Below are positions 52,931-62,075 of a stretch of 64,000 bases of DNA, piece by piece. The stretch comes from Stutzerimonas stutzeri RCH2 (GTDB taxonomy: Bacteria; Pseudomonadota; Gammaproteobacteria; Pseudomonadales; Pseudomonadaceae), in assembly GCF_000327065.1 (NCBI RefSeq), contig NC_019936.1:930001-994000 (forward strand). Direction: 5' to 3'. The position numbers were made by a program, and so were the translations under genes. Position 1 is the stretch's first letter; each line of letters opens with the position of its first letter. The notes below the pieces were generated by a model. That model saw nothing but the letters and a program-made list of their open reading frames with translations, was not told the origin of the DNA and did not search any database.

Positions 52931-54430
52931 TCAGAAGAGCCCGAGCGGTGCTTCGTTGAGGCTGACGTAGATGTTCTTCTTCTGGCTGTAGGCTTCCAGC
53001 ATTGACTTGTGAGTTTCCCGTCCTAGGCCAGATTTCTTATAGCCACCAAAGGGGGCATGGGCAGGGATCTCATGGTAGGTATTTACCCACATACGTCCGG
53101 TTTCCACCGCGCGTGCCACACGTAACGCCCGGTTGATGTCTTGGGTCCAGACTGCACCGGCTAGGCCGTACTCGGAGTCGTTGGCCATGGCGATGACCTC
53201 CGCTTCATCCTTGAAAGGAATGACGCACAGAACAGGGCCGAAAATTTCCTCGTAGGCGACGCGCATATCGTTGCGAACACCGACCAGAATCGTTGGCTGG
53301 ATGAAGAAGCCGGCATCGTAATTGGCACCTGTGAGACGACCGCCGCCGATCAGTACCTCAGCGCCTTCCTGTTTGGCGATATCGACGTAGCCGAGGATCC
53401 GTTCCATCTGGGACTTGCTGACCTGTGCACCCATCATGGTGTCCGGGTTCAGTGGGTCACCCACACGTACAGCTTCGAACTTATGCTTGAGCTCAGCTAG
53501 GAATCGTTCGTAGATGGATTCGTGAACGAACAGCCGTGCGCCGGATTCGCAGACTTGGCCTTGGTTCCACAGGATGGCGAGGACTGCGCCTTCCACGGCC
53601 TTGTCCCAGTTCGCATCGGGGAAAACGATGTTGGCCGACTTGCCGCCCAGTTCAAGGGTGGCGGGAATGATTTTCTTCGCTGCCGCATTGGCGACGAGTT
53701 CGCCGACACGCGTCGAGCCGGTAAAGGCAAGCTTGCGCAGGTCCGGATGATCCAGTAACGCCTGCCCAACTGTGGTGCCTAAGCCTGTGACGATGTTGAC
53801 CACGCCGGCTGGAAGTACCTTAGCGAAGATCTTCGCCAGTTCGAGGATGGTTACCGGGGTCAGCTCGGAAGGTTTGATGACTACGGTGTTACCCGCTGCG
53901 ATGGCCGGAGCGATCTTCCAGGCGGCCATAAGCAGCGGGAAGTTCCACGGAATCACTTGGCCCACAACTCCGAGGGGTTCACTGAGAGCGATGCTGAGTG
54001 TTTGCTCATCCAGCATGACCGCCTCATCCGATTGGCTGCGGATTACGCCGGCGAAGTAGCGGAAGTGATCAATTGCCAGCGGGATGTCGACGGAGCGACT
54101 TTCACGAATGGGTTTACCTACATCAAGGGTTTCCAGAACGGCGAACCGATCGGCATCGGCTTCCAGCAGGTCGGCGATCTTCAACAACGCATTGGCGCGT
54201 TCCGCAGGTGAGGTGGTACGCCAGGTCATGAAGGCGCGCTGTGCGGCCTGCACCGCGCGGTCGACGTCGGCAGCTGTGGCGTTTGGGATGTTGGTGAGAA
54301 TTTTTCCGTTGGCGGGGTTGATAATGTCGAGGGTTTCACCGTATTCGTCCGAAACCCACTGGTTGTCAATAAACAGGCCGTAGCTGCTGTCGGGAAGGTG
54401 ATTCGGATGGGTATCGCTGGAATCTTTCAT
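52931..54430 (-). CDS. NAD(P)-dependent aldehyde dehydrogenase
   Basis: 499 residues, standard ALDH length. Rossmann domain with GQVIPWNFPLLMAAWKIAPA and AFTGSTRVGE; general base E260 (LELGGKSAN) and catalytic C294 (GQVCESG); C-terminal APFGGYKKSGLGRE and LEAYSQKKNIYVSL, as in the betaine/propionaldehyde-type (AldB/ExaC-like) enzymes. Lies upstream of the ene-reductase on the same strand, suggesting joint handling of reactive carbonyls. Confidence 0.92.
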   Translation of the reverse strand: MKDSSDTHPNHLPDSSYGLFIDNQWVSDEYGETLDIINPANGKILTNIPNATAADVDRAVQAAQRAFMTWRTTSPAERANALLKIADLLEADADRFAVLETLDVGKPIRESRSVDIPLAIDHFRYFAGVIRSQSDEAVMLDEQTLSIALSEPLGVVGQVIPWNFPLLMAAWKIAPAIAAGNTVVIKPSELTPVTILELAKIFAKVLPAGVVNIVTGLGTTVGQALLDHPDLRKLAFTGSTRVGELVANAAAKKIIPATLELGGKSANIVFPDANWDKAVEGAVLAILWNQGQVCESGARLFVHESIYERFLAELKHKFEAVRVGDPLNPDTMMGAQVSKSQMERILGYVDIAKQEGAEVLIGGGRLTGANYDAGFFIQPTILVGVRNDMRVAYEEIFGPVLCVIPFKDEAEVIAMANDSEYGLAGAVWTQDINRALRVARAVETGRMWVNTYHEIPAHAPFGGYKKSGLGRETHKSMLEAYSQKKNIYVSLNEAPLGLF

Positions 54431-54600
54431 GGGGGGTGCCTCCTGAGGTTTCTAGCGCGGGTTACGAGTCCAGGCTATTCGCAATATTCATATATGTCAA
54501 TATAACGCTATTGGTTCCGGCACGTGTGCATATTTCCACGCCCTTGCAGCTCACTTCTGGATCAGCTGGGAACGCGCCGTGCTTCGCGCCAGGGTTGCCT

Positions 54601-54646
54601 ATGCAGCCAGCTCCCTTGAGCTTTTCATCATGGAGGCTGGCTGCAT
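54601..54646. other. Inverted repeat, possible terminator
   Basis: ATGCAGCCAGC (54601-54611) and GCTGGCTGCAT (54636-54646), perfect 11-bp arms with a 24-nt loop, between the ALDH gene and a downstream ALDH stub. No T run is seen. Confidence 0.45.
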
Positions 54647-54681
54647 CAGGTATTGATGTTTGCGTTGATGTGCAGATGAAG

Positions 54682-54788
54682 TTAGAACGGCGCGTCAATA
54701 TCGATGACGCTAATCAGCTTGTGATTGACGAATTCCTTGATGCCCAAGCCGATTAGCTCGCGCCCGTAGCCGGAGCGTTTGATTGCGG
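54682..54788 (-). pseudogene. C-terminal stub of a second aldehyde dehydrogenase
   Basis: Reverse frame IKRSGYGRELIGLGIKEF-VNHKLISVIDIDAPF then TAA at 54684-54682. SGYGREL...GIKEFVNxK is the ALDH C-terminal signature. All upstream coding sequence has been replaced by the 23-bp repeat block, so the gene was cut by an insertion. Confidence 0.7.
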
Positions 54789-54903
54789 ATTCCACGCTGA
54801 CTCGGACACCCATTCCACGCACATCCGGACAGTGATTCCACGCTGACCCGGACACTCATTCCACGAGCATCCGGACACCGATTCCACGGCCATCCGGACA
54901 CTT
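54789..54903. repeat. Five 23-bp tandem repeats, IS21-type terminal array
   Basis: Copies begin at 54789, 54812, 54835, 54858 and 54881, exactly 23 bp apart. Each has ATTCCACG, 4-5 variable bases, then CCGGACA or a variant. This resembles the multiple transposase-binding repeats at the ends of Pseudomonas IS21-family elements. No istA or istB is present, so only an end remains. Confidence 0.65.
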
Positions 54904-54973
54904 TTCAGGCAGGCAGACGGCTTGTATGGTCATTAGACATCCCGTTACGACAGGGTATCGAAGGCTGGCGCAT

Positions 54974-55287
54974 TCAACCGACGTGCTTGATTGGCCCCGA
55001 ATACTTCGCTATAGCATGATTATTGGTTACTAGGATGAAGCCTTCCGAAGCGGCTTGTCCGATGAGCATCCGATCAAATGGGCGCTGTGAAGGAGAGGCG
55101 AGGCCGCAGCCGTAATGGCGTGTCGGCTGGTCATGGACAGCTCCTTGTAGTCGCCGTCCAGAAGAGACCTTCTTAGTACTCCTGTATCGAACTGAAAGCT
55201 GGCTTTGCCCATCGCGTTTTGGCCGATTTCCCAGATGCTAGCGGCGCTGATGAACAGCTCATTGGCGCGATCCTCGATCATCTCCAC
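54974..55287 (-). pseudogene. PIN-domain (VapC-like) toxin fragment, frameshifted
   Basis: Reverse frame MEMIEDRANELFISAASIWEIGQNAMGKASFQFD then TSRHAITAA. Near 55085 a missing base moves the reading to PFDRMLIGQAASEGFILVTNNHAIAKYSGPIKHVG, stop at 54974. The PIN C-terminal motif (PFDRMLIAQA) is recognisable. The N terminus with the first catalytic Asp is missing: a TAA lies a few codons before 55287. No antitoxin gene is adjacent. Confidence 0.7.
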
Positions 55288-56201
55288 AGCCCCGAGTTAG
55301 CTAACCTACTTAGTCTATCCCCTCGTTGGAGGGGCAGCTGTCATGGTCAATTGCAGGCTGTAAATAATTGCGGTTTTTCCGTGACGCTGCGGTTATATGG
55401 AATTATGGCTCAGCCATAATTATTGCTGAGCCATAATTTCCATCATTTTGTGGCCCCGCCGTACAGCTCGACGCGTGACGCGCTTCGTGCGTGCACTAGA
55501 TAGGCAGCTAGATGTTAGTGAGCAGATCTCAGCGTACGCAGACTGAATCGAACCTGCCCCTCGCTACAAATTACTCAGGTCATCCGCTTTCGTTTGCAAT
55601 TTAAGCAGTCGCGAGGAGTCGCGGTACCCTTCCGCGTCACAGACGCGCCTCGCTTGTGGTGATTACCAACGGTGCGAAATTTCAAAATTCGAAAAGACGA
55701 CTCCGAGCCGGTTGGATCAGCCTCGCATCGTCCGTGGAGATATGTCTTGATCTCAAATAGTCATTGGCCGCGCCTAGGGTAAGTCCGATAAGGATTATCT
55801 TTCTTGCTCTTCTGGTGCGTGAGTTCTGGCAATCCTTGTCAATATATACGTATTACAAATACCGATGGTCAGTGGTTGGCTTTTTCTTTTCTAAAAGTGC
55901 TTGACGAGCAGTGGTTGGAGCTGGATTATTTTATTGCATTGGTTTCAGGTTGCTGTTTTTTGTCCAATACTGAGCGTAGTGGGGCGATGCCATAGGCTTG
56001 CATCGATGAATAAGGTACTTAGTTTAATAATGGAGGTTGATGGGGTTGCGCTGCTCGCCTTTTAGACTCAGGCCATATATTAATAGTCAGAACTGACGCT
56101 CATTGGGAAACAAGCTTTTCATACTTGGTAGGTTTGTCAAGGTAGGGACGTTTTGCCCAGATTCTGCCTCTAGACATCTATGGCTCAGATAGAGAGATGG
56201 T
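55288..56201. other. Sparse, lower-GC stretch without a clear gene
   Basis: 914 bp. It contains an inverted repeat at 55399-55441 (GGAATTATGGCTCAGC / GCTGAGCCATAATTTCC, one bulge), a strong hairpin on either strand. A 63-codon frame at 55804-55995 has no ribosome site or family likeness. The AT-rich run up to 56200 probably holds the promoter of the next genes. Likely a boundary between modules. Confidence 0.55.
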
Positions 56202-56606
56202 ATGGACGATTTAAAGAAAGTATCTTATTTGTTATACGCCCCGGGTGAGGTAATGCCTGGTATCGAGATGTCGTTAGCAGAGGCGTGCGCGCGTGGTTCA
56301 GCGGCTGCGTTGCTTGACGAGGTGCCTTTCTGTGTTGTGCGTGACTGGATCTGGATCGATCTCATCGTGCCTGACGCGATACGAGAAACGTTACAGGCGG
56401 CCGGGCAACAGCCCGCGATGGTGTATGCCGGCCGCGTGTTGTACGACAGTGCCAACCGTTTCCAAGAGGGTGACTGGGTGCGTACAACACAACTGATTGA
56501 GTTTGCCGATGGGTGCATTTTCAGAACGCGCAATACGCGATATGTGCTTGCTGGCCCAGGGGCTCGCAAAAGCGCCGAGCTCACTACTGTGTTGAAGATT
56601 TTTTGA
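56202..56606 (+). CDS. Small protein of unknown function, first of a four-gene set
   Basis: 134 residues, acidic, no membrane segment (MDDLKKVSYLLYAPGEVMPG..., FCVVRDWIWIDLIVP, VMPGIEMSL, GDWVRTTQLIEF-ADGCIFRTRNTRYVLAGPG). The pattern VYAGRVLYDSANRFQEGDWVRTT resembles the GRFQDGHRVRTS of the third gene, so the two may be distant relatives. Its stop overlaps the next start (TGATG), implying coupled translation. Function not recognised. Confidence 0.65.
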   Translation: MDDLKKVSYLLYAPGEVMPGIEMSLAEACARGSAAALLDEVPFCVVRDWIWIDLIVPDAIRETLQAAGQQPAMVYAGRVLYDSANRFQEGDWVRTTQLIEFADGCIFRTRNTRYVLAGPGARKSAELTTVLKIF

Positions 56607-56920
56607 TGCGTCGTCAGATATTGGCGGGCATGGACGTACCAGACAACCGACACCCCGATGTGCCTTGCGACGTCTGTGGTACCTCCATGCGAGTGCCTGG
56701 GTACGGCGAACAGTTCGGTGTGCTGCAAGCGCACTGGGGATACGGCGCGCGACATGACGGTGAGCGTTATCGCGTACGGATGTGTGAAACCTGCTTCTTC
56801 ATGACCTTGGCGTACCTGCGACAGGAGCGACGCATACATCATTTGTTTGGCGACGCCCCGCAGCATGAAGACTACAAGTTTGGGCGTATTGCTCGAGACG
56901 ATTATTGGTTGGACAGCTAG
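56606..56920 (+). CDS. Small two-CxxC (zinc-ribbon-like) protein
   Basis: 104 residues. Two Cys pairs, CDVCGTSM near residue 22 and CETCFF near residue 65, fit a four-Cys zinc ribbon. The rest is rich in aromatic and charged residues (FGVLQAHWGYGARHDGERYRVR, DYKFGRIARDDYWLD). Start chosen by the TGATG overlap with the preceding gene. Nucleic-acid or protein binding is a guess; I do not recognise a family. Confidence 0.65.
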   Translation: MRRQILAGMDVPDNRHPDVPCDVCGTSMRVPGYGEQFGVLQAHWGYGARHDGERYRVRMCETCFFMTLAYLRQERRIHHLFGDAPQHEDYKFGRIARDDYWLDS

Positions 56921-56971
56921 CCGTTAGTGGGGGGGGCAACGAGTTTTGATCCGAATTTGGGTGCTGACGTG

Positions 56972-57343
56972 ATGAGTTCAACTAAACGAAGTATCGACCA
57001 AACACGTGATGTATCTGACGCGTTGTCGCGAGCAATGGATATGTGTTTTGGTAGGGAAGTTACGGCGTATCTCACGGACGCTTATTTAATCGCAGGCTGT
57101 TGTATCGGCGTGGTTCATCGTCACGTGCGGGCGGATGTGTATGGAAGGTTCCAGGACGGTCACCGGGTTCGGACCTCAGATGTACTGAAAGCTCATGAGC
57201 AAGGCGGTTTTTGGGCGCTGTTTACCGCCACGGGCAGCTTGTACGTTATTGTGACTTTCAAAGAAGACGGGCGCCTGTCACTGGATTGGCTGTTGGCACA
57301 GAGGGCAAAAGGCATACACGCAACCCCGGTAACGATTCAGTGA
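56972..57343 (+). CDS. Small protein of unknown function, third of the set
   Basis: 123 residues from ATG 56972; an ATG at 56927 is also in frame. Contains AYLIAGCCIGVVHRHVRADVYGRFQDGHRVRTSDVLK and GSLYVIVTFKEDGRLSLDWL, a compact beta-rich pattern. The GRFQDGHRVRTS segment echoes RFQEGDWVRTT in the first gene. 51 bp separate it from the second gene. No function assigned. Confidence 0.6.
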   Translation: MSSTKRSIDQTRDVSDALSRAMDMCFGREVTAYLTDAYLIAGCCIGVVHRHVRADVYGRFQDGHRVRTSDVLKAHEQGGFWALFTATGSLYVIVTFKEDGRLSLDWLLAQRAKGIHATPVTIQ

Positions 57344-57437
57344 TCCGTTTCTCGTGTCACTACTATAAAACTGAGCCCACGGTCCGTGCTGATGCTCGTA
57401 AGTTTATATCCTCTGAGGAAAAGAAGGGCGGGGTGTC

Positions 57438-58091
57438 ATGCAGGTAAAGCGTTGGGGGCAGCTTGATGCGCTTCGTCAACAAATTGGAGAAAGTCGCTGG
57501 TTACTTTGCGTGGATCTGGAAGCGACTTGCGATGAATACCCTGCCGGCCTAAACGAGGCGGCCCGGAACGCTCACGTATTGAAGGTCCAGCGCGACGAGA
57601 TGGAGACGATCGAAATTGGCATCGCGCTGTTGGATGTTCAGTTGGAGTACAGGATTGTCGATCATTTCGGACAGTTTGTCCGACCGCTACTTCGCCCCAC
57701 GCTAACTGAGTTTTGCACGGGGCTGACCGGCATATCTCAATCTGACGTCGATACTGCAAAGCGTTTCGCGGAGGTACAAGATCAGCTTGGTGACTGGCTG
57801 AGGCCGCGAAATACAGAAGGCTGGCGCTGGTGCTCTTGGGGCGATTACGACCGAAACCAGCTGAAGGAGGACGCTTTCAGAGCAGGGGTAGATGTATTGC
57901 TGGATCCGGCGCGTCATATCAATCTAAAGAAGTGCTTTTGGAAGATTTTCGCTTGCCGTGCGCTAGGGCTGAAGTGTGCAGTGGAAAACATAGGCCTTTC
58001 CTGGGAGGGTGAGCATCACAGGGCCATCGACGATGCGCGTAATCTGGCACGGTTAGCGCAGTTACTGCTCAGCGCGAGGCAACCGACGTAG
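57438..58091 (+). CDS. DEDDh 3'-5' exonuclease
   Basis: 217 residues. RNase T/DnaQ fold: Exo I CVDLEATCDE (D26, E28), Exo II region WCSWGDYDRNQL, Exo III HHRAIDDARN (H194, D198). FxGLTGI-type string FCTGLTGISQSDVD fits the KapD/ERI1-like branch. It should cut single-stranded DNA or RNA from the 3' end. It follows three small genes and precedes the TerB-ATPase-helicase set by 208 bp, so a role in defence is possible but not shown. Confidence 0.85.
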   Translation: MQVKRWGQLDALRQQIGESRWLLCVDLEATCDEYPAGLNEAARNAHVLKVQRDEMETIEIGIALLDVQLEYRIVDHFGQFVRPLLRPTLTEFCTGLTGISQSDVDTAKRFAEVQDQLGDWLRPRNTEGWRWCSWGDYDRNQLKEDAFRAGVDVLLDPARHINLKKCFWKIFACRALGLKCAVENIGLSWEGEHHRAIDDARNLARLAQLLLSARQPT

Positions 58092-58140
58092 TAGGGCGGA
58101 CGGCGCTGTGCCTGCTCATCAATTCTACCCCGTGGCCGCC

Positions 58141-58157
58141 CGGCTCGCATCGAGCCG
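58141..58157 (+). other. Hairpin between the exonuclease and the TerB gene
   Basis: CGGCTCG-CAT-CGAGCCG, perfect 7-bp GC-rich stem with a 3-nt loop, 50 bp after the exonuclease stop. No T run; may still separate the two transcription units. Confidence 0.4.
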
Positions 58158-58299
58158 CCATCTCACCAGTGCATACGGAACACATCTGGATAACATCATA
58201 AAGAGATTCAACATGTAGCTTGGCGTGAGGTATTGGCTGATGCACCCGAATTGCCGATACTGCTAAATGGCCAGCATGCTTGTATAGGGAGTCGAAGCG

Positions 58300-60783
58300 A
58301 TGGCAGGGAAGCGTAAGCGCAGCAGCAAGTCTGGCGTATCTGGAGCGATGGTTCTGTGTGCCCTAGTGATTGGGGGGCTAGCTTCCGTTCCCAAGGGTGT
58401 TTGGGTTTTCTTGGGCGGAGCACTCATTGTCGGCATAGGCGGGTGGCTAGTAATAAAGGCCTTCAGCAAACCGTCAGTCATGTCTTCGGCAACAACTATG
58501 CGGCCACCTCAAGGGGGAACTCGTTCAAGTTCCTCGGACCTCGGCATAAGCACCGGCCTGACGTTTTCATTGGATGAGGTCTCGCCACTAAATGAGCCCT
58601 CTGCTCCTGCGCAAGTCTCGGCGTCGCCCCGGCAGGTTTCGGCAAAGCGAGACGACTCTGGCTTTTTTACCGTAACTTTGGAGGCCACTGAGCGGTCTTC
58701 CCACCGAATTCCGAGCGCGCCGGCGAACCTGAATAGTGCCAACGTGCGGTGGCTTTCTGCTGGCGAAAGCATCGAAGTGGCGGGCGAAAATATCCCAATT
58801 GGTCTGATCTACGTCGGCGAAGATAAAAACAGGCGCAATGGACCTTCGGAACCGTCACTGATCAACCCGAAACTGAAGGTCGCACGGGGCATCGTCGATA
58901 TATCTGAGCGTCTCACCTCTTACTGGCCCAGTTACGACAGCATCTCTCCTGAGGCCCGCCGCGCATATTTGCAATGGCTATCCAGTGGTCGTAAGGCTCC
59001 GCATGCCAACATCGGCTACGTGTTCCTATTCTTCTACGGTCTTGAGCGTAGGGTTTTTGTCGACGCCAAGACGGATCAGGCTGCGGCGGGCGACATACCT
59101 ATCATAATTGCCGAGGTAGAGCGGCTGCTCTCGATCTATGGCAAGAATAACTCCTTCAATAACTACGCCAGTCGCTTCGTAGACTTCCTCCGCCAAGGCC
59201 AAATACTCGCCAGGCGCTATCAAAAGGCGCCGCCGGCACCATTACCTTACGGCTACGAAATGCCTGTAGAGCTGCGTATTGGCCTGGGTCAGTTGGCGGC
59301 TGACAAGCAACCAATGCCGGCTGACTGGGCGTTGGCCTGGGTGCTGTCTGATCACAACGTCGGGAAGCGAACACCCGTAACCCGTTGTAAAGAAGCGTTC
59401 GCCCAGTTGTTCTGCATGCGCTACGAGGAACGTTATGGCGCCGGTATGGTGCTCCCTCAGAACAAGACCCGTCTGAGACTCCAATACAACACCGCTTCTG
59501 CGGGTCTACCACCCCAAGAACTGGATGGCCTATCCGGTATTCCTGACGTCACGGCGACTAGCGCAGCTCGGAAGAAGCTGCAGCAGTTGGTTGACGAATG
59601 CACGGTGCAGTTGGAGCCCTACAGTCGTTATCTCGGCCGCAACCCCGACACTCCTGATGCACTAGAAGGGCTGTTACAGTTGCCTGTAAACCTGTGGCCG
59701 CCAACAGCTCGAACAGCGCTCGCCGAGCTAAAGCAACGCATCGGCGACGGCATGGTGGTCATGAGCTTCGGTGAGCTGGCAGGACGACTGCAGTGTGCAG
59801 GTAGCCTGTCGCGAGAAAAGGTTCTGACGCTCGCCCGCGCGCTGGAGTCTTTACACATCGGTATCGAGCCGGATGTGCTGACAGGCAGCCGAACACCCAA
59901 GTCTGAGGACAATGTGGCGCTCTTTGCGACCCAGGCTGACGATGGTGATCTGCGGTCTTCGCCGGCTTATAGCGCCGCCTCTGTTACGTTGGACCTTGCT
60001 TGTGCTGTGGCTGCGGCCGATGGTGACACGTCGCCGCAGGAAATTATGCTGCTATCCCAGCATATAGACTCTTGGAGTCACCTGAGCGGTGCTCATCGGA
60101 AGCGCCTGAAGGCCCACCTGCGCCTGCAGCTTAACCAGCCACCAACCCTGCAGAGCCTGAAGAAGAAACTGGAGCCCCTGGCCGAGCCGGCGAAGAGGGT
60201 TGTGGCGGCTTTTCTCGCTCACTTGGCGCAGGTCGACGGCGAGGTTAGTCCCGCAGAGGTGAAGTTGCTGGAGCGCGTCTACAAGACCCTGCAGCTGGAT
60301 CCGCAATCGCTGTACAGCGACCTTCATGTGGCCTCCAGTGGCAGCTCCGTTGGCTCATCGCAGACAACGCCTTCCATACCCGGAGCAAGTCCGTCCAAGC
60401 CCGTTGGCGGATTTGCTCTGGACCAGGAGCGCATCGCTCAGCTGCAGCGTGAAACGGAACAGGTATCTGCGCTGCTGGCTCAGGTTTTCGTTGACGACAA
60501 GCCTGCTGAGCCAGATGACGTAGTTGTGGAAGAGACTGTTGAGGATACTTCCTCCATTTGTGGCTTAGACGCCGATCACTCAGCCTTCCTGCGTGTACTC
60601 GTATCCCGTACCGAGTGGTCTCATGACGAGTTGGAGGCCGTTGCAAGCGATATGGAGCTCATGCTCGACGGAGCATTGGAGCAGATCAACGACATGGCAT
60701 TTGAGCATTTCGATATGCCAGTCACCGAGGGGGAAGACCCCTTCGAAGTCAACCCTGACATTATGGACAAATTACCGCTATGA
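58300..60783 (+). CDS. sngA: TerB-domain protein, Shango SngA-like
   Basis: 827 residues. Two N-terminal membrane segments (SGVSGAMVLCALVIGGLASV, GVWVFLGGALIVGIGGWLVI) anchor it with the bulk in the cytoplasm. Then a TerB-N-type region (NVRWLSAGESIEVAGENIPIGLIYVG, SLINPKLKV, YWPSYDSISPEARRAYLQWLSSGR), a TerB acidic helical core (SVTLDLACAVAAADGDTSPQE, VDGEVSPAEVKLLERVYKTL) and a TerB-C-type tail (LRVLVSRTEWSHDELEAVASDMELMLDGALEQIND). Its stop overlaps the next start by 4 nt. In the Shango anti-phage system the TerB protein, ATPase and helicase act together; mechanism unsettled. Confidence 0.75.
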   Translation: MAGKRKRSSKSGVSGAMVLCALVIGGLASVPKGVWVFLGGALIVGIGGWLVIKAFSKPSVMSSATTMRPPQGGTRSSSSDLGISTGLTFSLDEVSPLNEPSAPAQVSASPRQVSAKRDDSGFFTVTLEATERSSHRIPSAPANLNSANVRWLSAGESIEVAGENIPIGLIYVGEDKNRRNGPSEPSLINPKLKVARGIVDISERLTSYWPSYDSISPEARRAYLQWLSSGRKAPHANIGYVFLFFYGLERRVFVDAKTDQAAAGDIPIIIAEVERLLSIYGKNNSFNNYASRFVDFLRQGQILARRYQKAPPAPLPYGYEMPVELRIGLGQLAADKQPMPADWALAWVLSDHNVGKRTPVTRCKEAFAQLFCMRYEERYGAGMVLPQNKTRLRLQYNTASAGLPPQELDGLSGIPDVTATSAARKKLQQLVDECTVQLEPYSRYLGRNPDTPDALEGLLQLPVNLWPPTARTALAELKQRIGDGMVVMSFGELAGRLQCAGSLSREKVLTLARALESLHIGIEPDVLTGSRTPKSEDNVALFATQADDGDLRSSPAYSAASVTLDLACAVAAADGDTSPQEIMLLSQHIDSWSHLSGAHRKRLKAHLRLQLNQPPTLQSLKKKLEPLAEPAKRVVAAFLAHLAQVDGEVSPAEVKLLERVYKTLQLDPQSLYSDLHVASSGSSVGSSQTTPSIPGASPSKPVGGFALDQERIAQLQRETEQVSALLAQVFVDDKPAEPDDVVVEETVEDTSSICGLDADHSAFLRVLVSRTEWSHDELEAVASDMELMLDGALEQINDMAFEHFDMPVTEGEDPFEVNPDIMDKLPL

Positions 60784-62075
60784 GCAGCATCAGAGCCAAG
60801 GACCGCGATGCGGTCATCCAGTCCCTGCGCGCCGGCGTCGTTCCCCGTGCAGGCCAGCACCTGATTCAAGTGGGGCGTGTCGGGGAGCTGGAAGCACTCA
60901 TCCGTGATGTGGAGCGCCTCGCGGAAAGCGGTTCCGCGTTCCGCGTAGTGATCGGTGAGTATGGTGCAGGCAAGACATTCTTCCTCAACCTGGTTCGTTC
61001 TATCGCGATGGAGCGCAAGCTCGTCACCATGCATGCCGATCTGAACCCAGATCGTCGTCTCCATGCTACTGGTGGCCAGGCTCGCTCGCTGTATGCCGAA
61101 TTGGCCAAGAATATGTCCACCCGAACTAAGCCTGATGGCGGCGCTCTGCAAGGAATAGTCGAGAAATTCGTGGCACAGGCCAAGACGGAAGCCAAAGCGT
61201 CCGGCAAAGACAGTGAGGCTGTGATTCGCGAGCATCTAGACCAACTGACAGAGATGGTCAACGGCTATGACTTTGCTGATGTAATCGCGGCCTATTGCAA
61301 AGGCTTCGAAGAGGGTAACGAGCAGCTCAAGGCCGATGCTATCCGCTGGTTGCGTGGCGAGTTCACTACCAAGACAGATGCCCGCACCGCACTGGGGGTG
61401 CGAACCATCGTCGACGATGCGTCGGTCTACGATCAGCTCAAGCTGCTTGCTCGATTTGTTCGGTTGGCCGGCTTTAGCGGGTTGATGGTATGTCTCGATG
61501 AGCTGGTGAACCTGTACAAACTTTCCAACACCCAAGCTCGTAACGCTAACTACGAGCAGATTCTTCGTATCCTCAATGACTCCCTGCAGGGCTCTGCTGA
61601 GGGGCTTGGTTTTGTGTTGGGCGGTACACCCGAATTTCTCATGGATACTCGCCGCGGCCTCTACAGCTATCCGGCGCTGCAGTCGCGTCTGGCTGAAAAT
61701 AACTTCGCCAAGTCCGGGCTGGTAGATCTGTCCGGCCCTGTCATACGCCTCACTAGTCTGACACCTGAGGATTTCTACGTGCTGCTGCAGAAACTGCGTC
61801 ATGTATACGCGGCAGGCGTGAACGAGCGCTATTTGCTACCCGACGAAGCATTGCCGCTGTTTATGGCCCACTGCAACCAGCGGATGGGTGAGGCCTACTT
61901 CCGTACCCCGCGGACGACCATTACCGCATTCATCAGCCTGCTAGCGGTGTTGGAGCAGAATCCTGACGCTGATTGGCGGACCCTGTTGGGTGCCGTGGAG
62001 ATTGCACCGGATCGAGGCGGTGAGGCCGATATCCAAGTGGATGCGGACGATGAGCTTGCCACCTTCCAGCTCTGA
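60780..62075 (+). CDS. sngB: P-loop ATPase (BrxD/DUF2791-like), Shango SngB-like
   Basis: 431 residues. Walker A GEYGAGKTFF (59-68), Walker B-like GLMVCLDELVNLYKL, sensor-like GLGFVLGGTPEFLMDTRRGLYSYPALQSRL, and PDEALPLFMAHCNQRMGEAYFRTPR near the end. This is the BREX BrxD-like ATPase family. No BREX methylase (PglX) or phosphatase (PglZ) is nearby. Flanked by a TerB protein and an Lhr-like helicase with overlapping ends, so it belongs to their operon. Confidence 0.78.
   Translation: MSSIRAKDRDAVIQSLRAGVVPRAGQHLIQVGRVGELEALIRDVERLAESGSAFRVVIGEYGAGKTFFLNLVRSIAMERKLVTMHADLNPDRRLHATGGQARSLYAELAKNMSTRTKPDGGALQGIVEKFVAQAKTEAKASGKDSEAVIREHLDQLTEMVNGYDFADVIAAYCKGFEEGNEQLKADAIRWLRGEFTTKTDARTALGVRTIVDDASVYDQLKLLARFVRLAGFSGLMVCLDELVNLYKLSNTQARNANYEQILRILNDSLQGSAEGLGFVLGGTPEFLMDTRRGLYSYPALQSRLAENNFAKSGLVDLSGPVIRLTSLTPEDFYVLLQKLRHVYAAGVNERYLLPDEALPLFMAHCNQRMGEAYFRTPRTTITAFISLLAVLEQNPDADWRTLLGAVEIAPDRGGEADIQVDADDELATFQL

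Noticed and set aside
54789..54903. 23-bp repeats as a CRISPR or integron attC array
   Set aside because: The repeats are contiguous without spacers and match IS21-type ends; no cas or integrase gene nearby.
55804..55995. A 63-codon gene
   Set aside because: No ribosome site, no family likeness, and it lies in a gene-free AT-richer stretch.
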